A program made the position numbers and the translations under genes. Of a DNA stretch of 64,000 nt, positions 54,593-63,689 are shown one piece after another. The stretch is taken from NCBI GenBank assembly GCA_964016985.1, contig OZ024826.1, positions 67,424,768 through 67,488,767 of the forward strand, written 5' to 3'. The notes below the pieces were generated by a model, which saw nothing but the letters and a program-made list of their open reading frames with translations, made no database searches and was not told the origin of the DNA. This DNA comes from Anodontia alba. Lineage: Eukaryota > Mollusca > Bivalvia > Lucinida > Lucinidae. The stretch's first letter is position 1, and each line of letters starts with the position of its first letter.

Positions 54593-54892
54593 ATGCCTAA
54601 GACAAATCTTACACTGGAAGACATAGAACAGATTAAACAATCCAAAGGAAAGTTGTCTGCAGCAGAGGTGTAGAGGAAGTACAGTATTGGTTGGGACAGA
54701 TTATAAAAACTATGGAATGATAAACCTGTTGCACAGCTAACACCTGCTCTGTTGGAGCCTGTTAAACAAAGAGGAATAGAGCATGTAACAAACCAACATA
54801 AAGAACGTGTAGTGGAAGATTTCTTTGCAAGGCTTAGACAATTAGAGGCAAAGATGGACAAACAAACAACACGGAGAGACAAACTGACCTAA
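54593..54892 (+). pseudogene. Small helix-turn-helix-like protein, two in-frame stops
   Basis: One frame from ATG 54593 to TAA 54890-54892 looks coding, with a start MPKTNLTLEDIEQIKQSKGK and a charged helical C-terminal half (KERVVEDFFARLRQLEAKM). TAG at 54671-54673 and TAA at 54704-54706 interrupt it. The region around the first stop resembles the helix-turn-helix of resolvases or small transposase repressors (an LSAAEV helix, then a short turn and a Trp-containing helix). The end overlaps the next ATG as TAATG, implying a coupled pair. Confidence 0.4.
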
Positions 54893-55098
54893 TGCAGAAC
54901 ATATTAGATTCCTTGGATTCTGTGCCAGAGTCAGACACACAATCCATAGAGGAAGAAACACACACATTACAGGACATAGGAAGGAGTGTACAGGAATACA
55001 CAGATTTTACAAAGACACTTGTGTATTGTGCTGCCACTGGATTTGTTGTGTGGCAGTTGTTGTGTAAAACCAGAGAACACATAAACAAGTCTGTTTAA
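54892..55098 (+). CDS. Small membrane protein (68 aa)
   Basis: An acidic N-terminus (ILDSLDSVPESDTQSIEEE) with helical spacing leads to one hydrophobic segment near the end (LVYCAATGFVVWQLLC) and a short basic tail, suggesting a tail-anchored protein. Its ATG overlaps the preceding stop. The function is unknown. Confidence 0.4.
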   Translation: MQNILDSLDSVPESDTQSIEEETHTLQDIGRSVQEYTDFTKTLVYCAATGFVVWQLLCKTREHINKSV

Positions 55099-55135
55099 GA
55101 GTGCATAAAAAAGCAAGTTAAACTAATACAGTTTA

Positions 55136-55321
55136 CTACCATCCTCCAATACAAGTTCCCCATCCCATATTTTTAATTTGTATACAGGTATGTTTCTTGG
55201 ATTGTATGGTTTGGGAAACATCTTGTTTAATTCCTTTTTTGGTATAACTTTTTTCTATAATGGAGTCTTGCCCATGCTTAAACTTAATAAGCTCAAAGTC
55301 CCGCAAGTAGAAGCCTTTCAT
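55136..55321 (-). CDS. Small unknown ORF (61 aa)
   Basis: Begins MKGFYLRDFELIKFKHGQDS and ends with CIQIKNMGWGTCIGG, a basic, probably beta-rich protein. The ATG is preceded by AAAAATG in an A/T-rich stretch like Maverick leaders. Not recognised. Confidence 0.35.
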   Translation of the reverse strand: MKGFYLRDFELIKFKHGQDSIIEKSYTKKGIKQDVSQTIQSKKHTCIQIKNMGWGTCIGGW

Positions 55322-55355
55322 TTTTCTTATAACATATTATTTTTTTTACTTTAAA

Positions 55356-55586
55356 TTAAAGTATTCTTACAAACATTGTCCTTACTTTCTGTTTTGTGGT
55401 TTTTAAACCCAGGCATACTATCTTGTGCTCTGTTAATTCATCTAGGTTTGCATAGATTTTCCGCAAAAACCAATTATCTATGTAGGCTCCTTTATCTGTA
55501 AAAATGACATGTCTGTCTTTCCCCCACACAGTTAATATTCCATATTCTTTTACATCTAACACAGTGCCCACTGCCAAACCATCCAA
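55356..55586 (-). CDS. Small beta-rich ORF, possibly OB-fold-like (76 aa)
   Basis: Pattern: GLAVGTVLDVKEYGILTVWG, then KDRHVIFTDKGAYI, then KIVCLGLKTTKQKVRTMFVR. Short beta strands separated by turns resemble a small nucleic-acid-binding barrel, and the layout echoes the 121-aa protein at the Maverick right end, without convincing identity. Its start follows closely on the end of the initiator-like reading (TAA at 55587-55589 on the minus strand). Confidence 0.35.
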   Translation of the reverse strand: MDGLAVGTVLDVKEYGILTVWGKDRHVIFTDKGAYIDNWFLRKIYANLDELTEHKIVCLGLKTTKQKVRTMFVRIL

Positions 55587-57309
55587 TTAATCCTTTGGTT
55601 TCCCTAAGTTATTCTTCTTTGGCAGAGGAGGTTTGGGTACAGGTTCCTCCAGTTCTTTTATATTCTCTGCTGCGGAGATTTCTGTTCTTACACATCTATT
55701 TCTAGAACTTGTCCAGCGGTGTCCTAGAATTTTAAGATTAAACCTGTTGCATATAACATCGCACCCATTGTGTGTTGCAGTTGGTTTAAGTTTACTAAGA
55801 TAAGACTTTGTTTGTACATCTGCCTAATAAGCTGTTCCCTTACCGTCCACTATGATATATGACAAACCATATCTTGTATTCCTTTGCACAGCACCGCAAA
55901 CCTCTATGATATAATCCATCTTTACAATCTGTTAGATTTTGTACATTAGAAGCACCTTTAATGATAGACTCTAAGCCTGCTGTGCTTTGTTTCTCTTGCA
56001 ACTCTCTTACTCTAGATCTTATTTTCTCCTGCTCCTCTAAGAGGTTCGTCAATTCTTCCTTAACAACAAGTTTTTCATCCATACAAACAATATTTATAGG
56101 CTCTTCCAATGTTAGTGCAAATCTAGGTCTTGTTTTCCTGCCACACCACCTTTTGTTTACATAAAACTCTACTCCATTATTACTTACTAATCCAAACTGG
56201 GATGGATTAACTGTTCCAGACTGGTATATATATTTTCTTCCTACAAGTTGTGCTGCAGTGTTGTCTCCAAGGCATATTTTTGTGTAAGTGTTTACTCCTA
56301 ATCTAATCTCTTTCTCTGTATCCATGTAAATAACATCCAAAGGTTTATTAAAAGTTAATTCTGTCGTCATCCAGTAAAAGTCTCTAGGATCTTCTGTTTC
56401 CTTTAGGCAGCCCCCAATTTTACCAGTTAAAGAGTTAATCCAATGGCATACAGCAACTAGATTTCCACATTTTATAACCAAGTTTCTGTTAATACGTTCT
56501 GTAATGCAAAGCCATTGTTTTTCTATAGGTGTAGAGTAATACAAATTGGGAGTAAGAATGCATTTCCACTTTTCTATGGAGTAGTCCATCTCTTCTTGTG
56601 TTGGAATCCTACCATAGTAGGTGGTCTCCACACGGAGTAATCCATGTTCTAATGCCCCTTTAACTGTATCTTTGTAGATTCCACCTGCATGACACCAATT
56701 GTATAAATGGTGCCCAAAATTTTCTCTAACACTATCACTCTCTACCTCCTGTGCAAACTTATTATATATTTTGCTTCTTGTTTTTTCATCATCCTCTCCA
56801 TAACAATAGGTTAAACAATTATCTCCTACACAGAGAGAATTATCTAACACTGTTCCTTCTTCTTCTCCGTTGTATAATTCCCCTTGTATGTGGAAACCAC
56901 TGCCAGACATTGCAGATGTAACCTCTGCTTTATTAAAACAACTTGCAAAGTCTTGTGTAATGTCAACATCTTCCAACAATATGTCATTTTGTAATAACTC
57001 TTCGTCTTTTAGTACAGCAATAACGGCATCTAAAGGAATGGAATTACAAGAAACTTTATAACGTTGCCTACCATCTGTGCTGTAACCCACAGCTTTTATA
57101 AAGGCTCTTTGGTTATGTTTTACCAAGACTGTATTGTATAATCCAACTAAGCTATTTTTCTTGTTTTCTATGTTGGAGGGCGTAGACAACAGGAAATTAT
57201 CACAGAAGACTTTGCTTATTGGATAAATTGCGTGGCCTTTCTTACCATATTTATTATAATTAAGGCCTCTTAAGTCATTCTTGCAATTTAGGAGGCACAT
57301 TTTCTCCAC
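55587..57309 (-). pseudogene. Initiator-like protein, right-arm copy, broken at both ends
   Basis: The main open frame runs 57309-55840 (489 codons from MEKMCLLNCKND). Compared with the left-arm copy the first 30 or so codons are displaced by a roughly 70-bp tandem duplication (57310-57385). After residue 330 it continues past the arm end into unique sequence, including a TAAQLVGRKY region, a Glu/Arg-rich coiled-coil helix (LLEEQEKIRSRVRELQEK) and a cysteine-rich end. A frameshift near 55870 and one stop near 55828 separate it from about 80 further codons ending at 55587. No helicase or polymerase motif is seen. A rolling-circle-type initiator is one possibility. Confidence 0.45.
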
Positions 57310-57665
57310 AAGTGTCTTTTAAGTCATTCTTAAGTCATTCTTAAGTCATTCTTGCAATTTAGGAGGCACATTTTCTCCACAAGTGTCTCCTTTGTCTTTG
57401 GGAACCTAGTTAGTTGGGATCTCTGTATAGTTATATAATGTTCTGGCTGTTTCATCTTTTCATCTACTTTATGCATTGTTTTTTGTTTTATTATTGGTAG
57501 ATTATTTATTTAATATGTGATTAATTGTTGTTTTTTGTATTCCAATTGCCTGTTAGAGCCAAGGTAGATGAAATTTTGTATATATTAATAAGTGGTAGAT
57601 GTAATTTTACATGTTTTGTCAAAAAAAAGATGAAAAAGTATGTAAAATTGGGTTGTTTTAGGTGT

Positions 57666-58202
57666 TTAATCTGTGTTTTTGGCAGAAAAAAAACATCTAC
57701 CCTTTTCGTTTTCGTCTTGCTGTCCGTCTTTACGAGCAGACGAATTATTGTAAAACTCATCTATTTTGTCGGGTGTTAAGATGGCCATTTGATCACCATG
57801 TAACACACCTGTTTTATCTGCATCGTCATCTTTATAAAAATTTATGGTAAGGGCCAGCTGGAATTTTAATCCACCCAACTCTTTTAACTCTTTAACGATT
57901 TGTTGGGTGATGACTGATTTCTTGTCATGAAATAACTTGTTGGGATCTTTGTATTTGTCTACAAATATTTCATATGCCTTAAAATACCCACATTTTGGAT
58001 TATCAACCAGATTTAATTCTGAAACAGACTTTCTTTGTGATAAAACCTGCTTCAGTTCATTAATAACAGCCTTTTGTTGCTGTTTATATTTCTTTTCTTT
58101 ATCTGACGGTGTTTCTAACATTCTCATTCCTTTTTGTAAACCATCATCGTCAATAGCACCGCTGTGATACAGCTGTAAAAGAAATTCGCGGTTAGTACTC
58201 AT
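57666..58202 (-). CDS. Polymerase N-terminal-domain homologue, right arm (178 aa)
   Basis: Inverted-arm twin of 52792-53337. It differs by a 9-bp deletion (three residues lost after ADK), a Val for Ala change and the last residue. Same start MSTNREFLL and same divergent spacing from the zinc-finger gene. The arm pair therefore gives two intact copies of this truncated domain per element. Confidence 0.7.
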   Translation of the reverse strand: MSTNREFLLQLYHSGAIDDDGLQKGMRMLETPSDKEKKYKQQQKAVINELKQVLSQRKSVSELNLVDNPKCGYFKAYEIFVDKYKDPNKLFHDKKSVITQQIVKELKELGGLKFQLALTINFYKDDDADKTGVLHGDQMAILTPDKIDEFYNNSSARKDGQQDENEKGRCFFSAKNTD

Positions 58203-58246
58203 TCTTTTGTTTTTATTAAATATTTATTTAATATAATTTAAAAATA

Positions 58247-58510
58247 ATGGAGTGTGCGTTTCAAAAAGTTTGTAGCGATGATCTTTGCCATAAGAAACCT
58301 GTAAAGAATTCACAATATTGTTCAATGCACAAGTTTTTAATGAAAAATGACAACGTGAAAGCTTGTTTACTCTGTGATAAGAGAACATATTCTAAAATAC
58401 AGATTTGTAATAGGTGTGATGGTAATAATTTAAGAGCTAAATTTTTATATAATAATGTTGTTAAACCATTTAGATCAGAATGTAAACGATTAAGGGATAT
58501 AAATATATGA
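58247..58510 (+). CDS. Small zinc-finger protein, right arm (87 aa)
   Basis: Twin of 52483-52746, intact, starting MECAFQKVCSDDLC. The stop at 58508-58510 runs straight into the subterminal repeats. The coding end GGGATATAAATAT also appears inside the Maverick TIR, so part of the gene end may be related to terminal sequence. Confidence 0.75.
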   Translation: MECAFQKVCSDDLCHKKPVKNSQYCSMHKFLMKNDNVKACLLCDKRTYSKIQICNRCDGNNLRAKFLYNNVVKPFRSECKRLRDINI

Positions 58511-58745
58511 TAGATAAATTCCGTCTATAACCCTGGGGGGTTAAAAAAAGGCTACAGACAAATTCACTCTGTAGCCCCTGAGGAATTAAAAAAGGGTCGT
58601 TAAAAACGCCACAGAATCACCTCTGTAGACCCTGGGGGGATTAAAAAAGGGCCGTTGAAAAAATTTGCCGCAGAATCACCTCTGTATAGACCCTGGGGGG
58701 ATTAAAAAGGGCCGTTGAAAAAAATTTTACCGCAGAATACCTATT
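58510..58745 (-). repeat. Subterminal tandem repeats, right end
   Basis: Inverted counterpart of 52253-52470, four degenerate units; small indels distinguish the two ends. Confidence 0.85.
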
Positions 58746-58757
58746 TTACATATATTT

Positions 58758-58763
58758 GACCGG
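58758..58763. repeat. Target duplication, right copy of the 6.5-kb element (GACCGG)
   Basis: Matches 52232-52237. The pre-insertion site would read CGGTCCAGACCGGCTATTTT, a normal continuation of the hAT-like element's right end. Confidence 0.85.
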
Positions 58764-58790
58764 CTATTTTTCCGGTTTTCCCGAGCCCTG

Positions 58791-58798
58791 CCCCATCC
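58791..58798. repeat. 8-bp target duplication, right copy of the hAT-like element (CCCCATCC)
   Basis: Matches 50992-50999; followed by CCAAGTTAGACC, a host repeat also found at 49705. Confidence 0.85.
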
Positions 58799-60400
58799 CC
58801 AAGTTAGACCCTTTATGTAGGTCAGGGTCAGTTCTTACTTTGTCATTTACACCCATGTTTAAGTTTTGCATTTAAGTTTTGAAAAGTGTTTGTAACTGCA
58901 GAAGTATTCAAGATACCGCTTTAATATTTGGCCCACACCAACGTTAGTGTTAGACCTTTCAGTAACACACACCCCTTCCTCAGTTTGACCTGCCTAGGTC
59001 AAGGTCAGGTCATACTTTATCATTTAAACCTGTGTTGGAGTTCTGCATTTAAGTTTTGAAAAGTGTTTGTAACTGCTGAAGTATTCAAGATACCGCTTTG
59101 ATGTTTGGCCCACACCTACCTTAGGGAAAGACCTTTCAATAGTACACACCCCTTCCTCAGTTTGACCTTCTGCCTAGATCAAGGTCAGGTCATACTTTGT
59201 CATTTACAGCTGTGTTTAAATTTTGAAAAGTCTATATGACTGCTGAAGTATGTAAGATATAGCTTTCATATTTCATCCACACCAACCTAATGAATTCAGC
59301 ATGTAAGATACACCTTTCATATTTTGTCCACACCAACCTAAGTGAAGATGTTTCAATGGCATATACACCATCCCTCAGTTTGACATTCTTCAGACATCAA
59401 TGTCATTTACAGCTATGTTTATAAGTTCTGCATTTAATCATTAATATTTAAAGATTGTTTTTTTTTTAATTTGATCAGCCCTTCCCGGCAAGCTGCATTG
59501 CCTTCTGATAACTCTTGTTATGCAAGTTATGGCCCTTTTTCAACTTTGAAAAATGGTTTCCGTTCGATATCTTTTGAAAAGAATCGTGTATTGGATTCAA
59601 ATTTTATACACAGGTATATAATCATAAAATGGAGGTCAAGTTTAATTTAGGGTAAAATCCACCAATTTTTATGGAAGTTATGGTTCTTTTTTCAACTTTG
59701 AAAAATGGTTTCCATTTGATATCTTTAGAAAACATTAATGTATTGGATTCATATTTAATACACAGCTAAATAATCATAAAATAGAGGTCAAGTTGGATTT
59801 AGGGTAAAATCCACCCATTATTATGGGAATTATGGCCCTTTTTCATCTTCAAAAAATGTTACCCTTTCCATATTTTTTAAAAAAGATTGGTATATTGGAT
59901 TCATATTTAATATACAGATATATAATCATAAAATATAGGTCATGTTCAATTTAGGGTAAATGCCAATTATTATGAGAGTTACGGCCCTTTTTTCAACTTC
60001 ATTTTTAGCAAAATGCCTGCTGCAGGTGAGGATGGCCCCTGGCGGGGGCGTCTGTGTCATATTGACACATTTTTAGTTTCCATACTATCCTTGTGTGTGC
60101 CATAAGTAGGTAACCATATGCAATATCTTGATTAAACTTTATAGCAATGTGTGTGAGGTTAAGATCGTGTGTTGCATACAAAAAAGATTGCTCTCCCTTT
60201 CTCAGTTTCTGAGTTACTGACCTTTAATTTAATCTAAGACTGGTCTTATGCATACCATAAGTAGCTAACTGTTCGGAATATCTTGATGAAACTTCATAGC
60301 AATGTGTATGAGGTTAAAACGGTGTGTCATGTACAAAAAAGATTGCTCTCCCTTTCTGAATTTGAGTTACTATCAAGACTTTCCAGACAAAATCCAGCGC
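58799..60400. repeat. Two families of tandem host repeats
   Basis: 58799-59330 has about three units of 180-190 bp (TTTGGCCCACACC, AGACCTTTC, CAGTTTGACC, GTCAAGGTCAGG, TTTAAGTTTTGAAAAGTGT). 59510-60000 has about four units near 150 bp (TTATGGCCCTTTTTCAACTT, TTTTATACACAGGTATATAA, GGAGGTCAAG, GGGTAAAATCCACC). 60080-60370 has two units of a third family (GTTTCTGAGTTACT, AACTTCATAGCAATGTGT). All are non-coding. Confidence 0.8.
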
Positions 60401-61179
60401 TGTGACTGAGTTAGCCTGAGTAGGCCAGTCTAAGTCTCACTTGGTTGAAAACTTCAAAGACAGTTTTCTTGTGTCGTAGCTTATATTATTTGCACTTTGA
60501 CGAATTAAGGAGAAACATTTTAGGGGCATCACACAGTGCTAAACACCAGCTACAATTTGGATTAACAAACAATGGAAACACAATTTCACTGCAAGTTTAT
60601 TTTATTTTTGGGTTTCAGAAAAGGGTAAAATAGGACCTTATGTGCATACTCCTTGCCTCTTCTTAAAACTCATTGAAATATTTTTACATTGGAAAGATGA
60701 TTAAATCCAGAAATTAGGAGCTAAATCTTGCAGTAAGGAGGGTGTACATGCCAAAAAATCGTTATGCAATGAATTATGCTTTTTTTTTACCTAAAGGGCC
60801 GGTTTTAAGGTCTTTGTGAACCTGTCCCTTAATGTGACGAATGTCTTTATATTGAATTGCTTTTCTCTGTAACACATAATACAAGTTAATAAAGTTATAT
60901 AAATGGGCTGTTGCATTATCCGAGGGATTTTTGACACGATTCCTCAGTCATTATTTGGAACTGGCAAAACTATTCAGAACTAGCCAAATCACTGATATAC
61001 TTCACAGTCATCACAAGGGCAGATAACCAAAAGTGAATGACACATTCTTTAGTGTTGTATTTTGAGGAAGGATAGTACTCTGTGTCAGCCAAGAAAAAAA
61101 AAAACAAGTTTTGTTCAGCCAGTTATTTGGAAAACGTTATGATGCATAACCTTACGCAGAACTTTGTAGCTTTTTTTTT

Positions 61180-61374
61180 TTAACCCTTGTCCTGCTGAAC
61201 CCGGATTTGCCCTGCCTTTACAAACAGTGTTCTTCAGAAGCCAACTGATCAGGATCTGCACTGTTTGCCATTAAGTATGTGAATTTATATCAGCCATCTG
61301 GATCAAGTAATCTGATAGGCTGGAAATTAGAAGTGGGTGTGGCATCTTAATTTATGCAGCATGACAATGGCTAA
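61180..61374 (+). mobile_element. piggyBac-like MITE, copy 1 (right end decayed)
   Basis: Left end TTAACCCTTGTCCTGCTG. The right end CAGCATGACAATGGCTAA is a mutated form of the complement. The internal sequence (AACCCGGAT, CCCTGCC, AAGTGGGTGTGGCATC) matches copy 3 closely. Confidence 0.7.
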
Positions 61375-61827
61375 TTTTTTATTTATTCTTTCAGATTTTA
61401 ACCCATTTTTGCCCAGTGGACTTCCATCTCAACACTTTTGATAGGTACATTTCCAGTTGAAAGAGCATCATAATGTTTTATTAATTTCATGCATCATGTA
61501 GATCCTGATCTGATGCTTTGTTCTGGTTTGGGTCTACAGTGTTTGCCAGTGTCATTATGGGATGCCAGACATTTCAGTAGCTTTCAGGGAGATAAACCAC
61601 CCACATTGATATCCTTTTGTTGTGTTGTATTATCTCCCTTGCATCATAGTTCTAATGATAAATTACTTGGACATATTTTCTCCAGGTTGTCAAAGCCCGT
61701 TTTTTATTGGTATTTAGTTGGTCATATGCTGAATTATCCCATAGAGTAGTTAAGGTTCTCTTAGCTGGTTTTGAATCTAATATTTGTAAGTGTCAAATTT
61801 CAATTTTAGGTATGTCAGGCTATGTGA

Positions 61828-62040
61828 TTAACCCTTATCCTGCTGTTCACAACAACCCCTACCTTTGCAAACACTGTAGATCCAGATCAGATGGCTTCTG
61901 AAGAAGCCATTTGATCAGGATCTACACTGTTTGTCATTCAGTTTGTGAATTTGAACGAAAACATTAGATGTTGTAAGCTGATTAGCTGAGAGTCAGAAAT
62001 GGGTGTGGCTAATTAAATTATTCAGCAGGATAAGGGTTAA
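61828..62040 (+). mobile_element. piggyBac-like MITE, copy 2
   Basis: Perfect 18-bp ends TTAACCCTTATCCTGCTG and CAGCAGGATAAGGGTTAA. TTAA next to CCCTT fits a TTAA target with CCC-starting inverted repeats. The centre is a long hairpin (GATCCAGATCAGATGGCTTC and its near complement). Confidence 0.8.
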
Positions 62041-62412
62041 GATATTCTGAGAGAAAAATGGCTGAACTATTGCAAATTGGAGACCCTGATCAAACACCAC
62101 ATGCTGTTACAGCTGATCTGGGTCTGCACTGTTAAGTGTTTGCAAATTACCCTTTTGGGGATCTCCAGGCAAAAATGGGTTAACTATGTGTTATATTCTC
62201 CCTTGCATCATGGTTCCTGATTATAGTGATAGATAAAAAATAAAGAAGTATATTTTTCCACATAAATAATTTTGGTTAAAATATACATTCTAATTATTCA
62301 AACTTGAGTATAGGCCTTCAAGGCTGGGACAGGTGGAGATCAAGAAGTGTACCAAGGTACCTGATGCCCTCTTACCTGTGGATACCCCCCCCCCTACCCA
62401 TTACCATAGCAA

Positions 62413-62606
62413 TTAACCCTTGTCCTGCTGAACCCGGATAAACCCTGCCTTTGCAAACAGTGTAGATCCAGATCAGTTGGCTTCTGAAGAAGCCAACTGA
62501 TCTGGATCTGCACTGTTAGCCATTAAGTATGTGATCAAGTAATCTGATTGGCTGAAAATTAGAAGTGGGTGTGGCATCTTAATTTATTCAGCAGGACAAG
62601 GGTTAA
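62413..62606 (+). mobile_element. piggyBac-like MITE, copy 3
   Basis: Perfect 18-bp ends TTAACCCTTGTCCTGCTG and CAGCAGGACAAGGGTTAA. The central hairpin GATCCAGATCAGTTGGCTTC has a near-perfect complement (GAAGCCAACTGATCTGGATC). The TTAA assignment to piggyBac is from termini only. Confidence 0.8.
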
Positions 62607-63689
62607 GGCATTTCAACAGTTAGAAAGTATAAATTGAATGAAGTAAGTAATGTCAGTCTCTCTGTCTGCCTGGCATTGGCACATGAAGGCCCTATGCATA
62701 GGAAGAATCATAACATAACAATGTTCATTTTATAGTGTACAAAGGTGGATTTGCAAGATGGAGATGATGGCAAGTTATACAAACCAGTCATGTTGAACTT
62801 TGCTCTATTTCTTTGTAATCCTTTTATTACTTATATATTCTATTTATAATTAGCATTCCGCTATAGGGTAGTAAATTTGTACCCAGGTAATTGGTCTACC
62901 CAAAACTCAAGTATGGGGGTACTCATCCCAGTCCTAATAAGCCTGATGAGATTCTTCAACAGTTGTTTATAAACCATGTTATACCAAAACATTTTAGACA
63001 TTATTGTGGACCCAGAACCTAATTTAGAAGCAGTTTGATCCTACATTTTTTGCTTTTCCATTAGTGCTTTTATAAAACTTCACCTGATAGCGTGGTGAAA
63101 TCAGCTGTTCATAATTTTGGACAAACAATTATGGTGTCATAATATTTATCATATTTATTTAGACTAGCAGACCTGAGCTAACCCTGTTGACCTTTAGAAT
63201 ATGGGGTCTGATCAGAGACTGTATTGTTTTCCACTGATAGAGCAGTTTTTGAACACATCAACAGGAAATAAATTTGGCATTGGGCCAAATAAAAAATATC
63301 TGTTTAGGTTACATGTTAGAAAAAAAATAGGTAGGATTGGTAGGGATTTTTTTATGTAGAATTTTACCATAATTACCAGATATATTTGAACATAGCACTG
63401 TCATTCATATAACATTTACCAAGTAAAGTCTGCTTGTCTACCATTTGATGTGTTTAAAAGTGCTGATAGAATGGCAACAATATAGACCCTGATCAGACTG
63501 CTTTTGTATGAGCACTTTGATCTGGGTCTGCACTGTTTGTTCAGGCCTATTTGTCTGAATATTTAGTATAAATATTTTATCCGAATAAAACCTGTATTTT
63601 ATATTTTACTTTGAGAAAACATGAAAAAAAATTGCTAAGTTTCACCAGGAAATTAGCTTAGGTAGGGTCATTCTAAGCACACACGTTTT

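Larger units (their letters stand above)
54519..56415. other. Single-copy centre of the 6.5-kb element
   Basis: It holds, left to right, a broken helix-turn-helix-like gene and a small membrane protein on the plus strand, two small minus-strand ORFs, and the C-terminal part of the right-arm initiator-like gene. It has no counterpart in the Maverick of this window. Confidence 0.8.
52238..58757. mobile_element. Maverick-related satellite-like element with 2.3-kb inverted arms
   Basis: The element is 6,520 bp. Its arms (52238-54518 and 56416-58757) are inverted copies that are nearly identical; the main differences are a roughly 70-bp tandem duplication near 57310-57385 and a 9-bp gap near 57806. 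The centre (54519-56415) is single-copy. The termini match the Maverick ends in form and share TTCTGCGGTAAAAAT. Each arm holds a divergent gene pair homologous to the Maverick right end (zinc-finger gene and polymerase N-terminus). It lacks integrase, polymerase core, capsid and ATPase, and carries an extra gene, possibly an initiator, not found in the Maverick. The likely mode is mobilisation in trans. Confidence 0.85.
56416..58757 (-). repeat. Right inverted arm of the 6.5-kb element
   Basis: About 2.34 kb, the inverted copy of 52238-54518. The near-identity of the arms contrasts with the frameshifts in the genes and implies either recent formation or arm-to-arm conversion. Confidence 0.95.
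51000..58790. mobile_element. hAT-like non-autonomous element, interrupted by the 6.5-kb element
   Basis: The left end is CAGGGCTCTGGAAATTTT and the right end, read inward, is CAGGGCTCGGGAAAAC: a short inverted repeat of about 14 bp starting CAGGG, flanked by an 8-bp duplication. Removing 52238-58757 and one GACCGG copy leaves an element of about 1.27 kb. It has no transposase; its largest open frame (51489-51857) has no recognisable feature. The 6.5-kb element entered close to its right end. Confidence 0.8.

Noticed and set aside
53526..57309. Parvovirus NS1-like or helicase gene in the inverted-arm element
   Set aside because: No Walker A or B motif in the open frame and no superfamily-3 helicase pattern, so terminal repeats alone do not justify the comparison.
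52238..58757. Inverted arms as a simple assembly artefact
   Set aside because: The arms differ by specific indels and substitutions, the centre is unique, and a 6-bp target duplication matches at both outer ends. Long-read checking is still worthwhile.
61402..62183. Larger element bounded by TTAACCCATTTTTGCC and its complement
   Set aside because: The ends match over about 16 bases, but the interior contains an independent MITE and no flanking duplication can be defined beyond TTAA; too weak to annotate.
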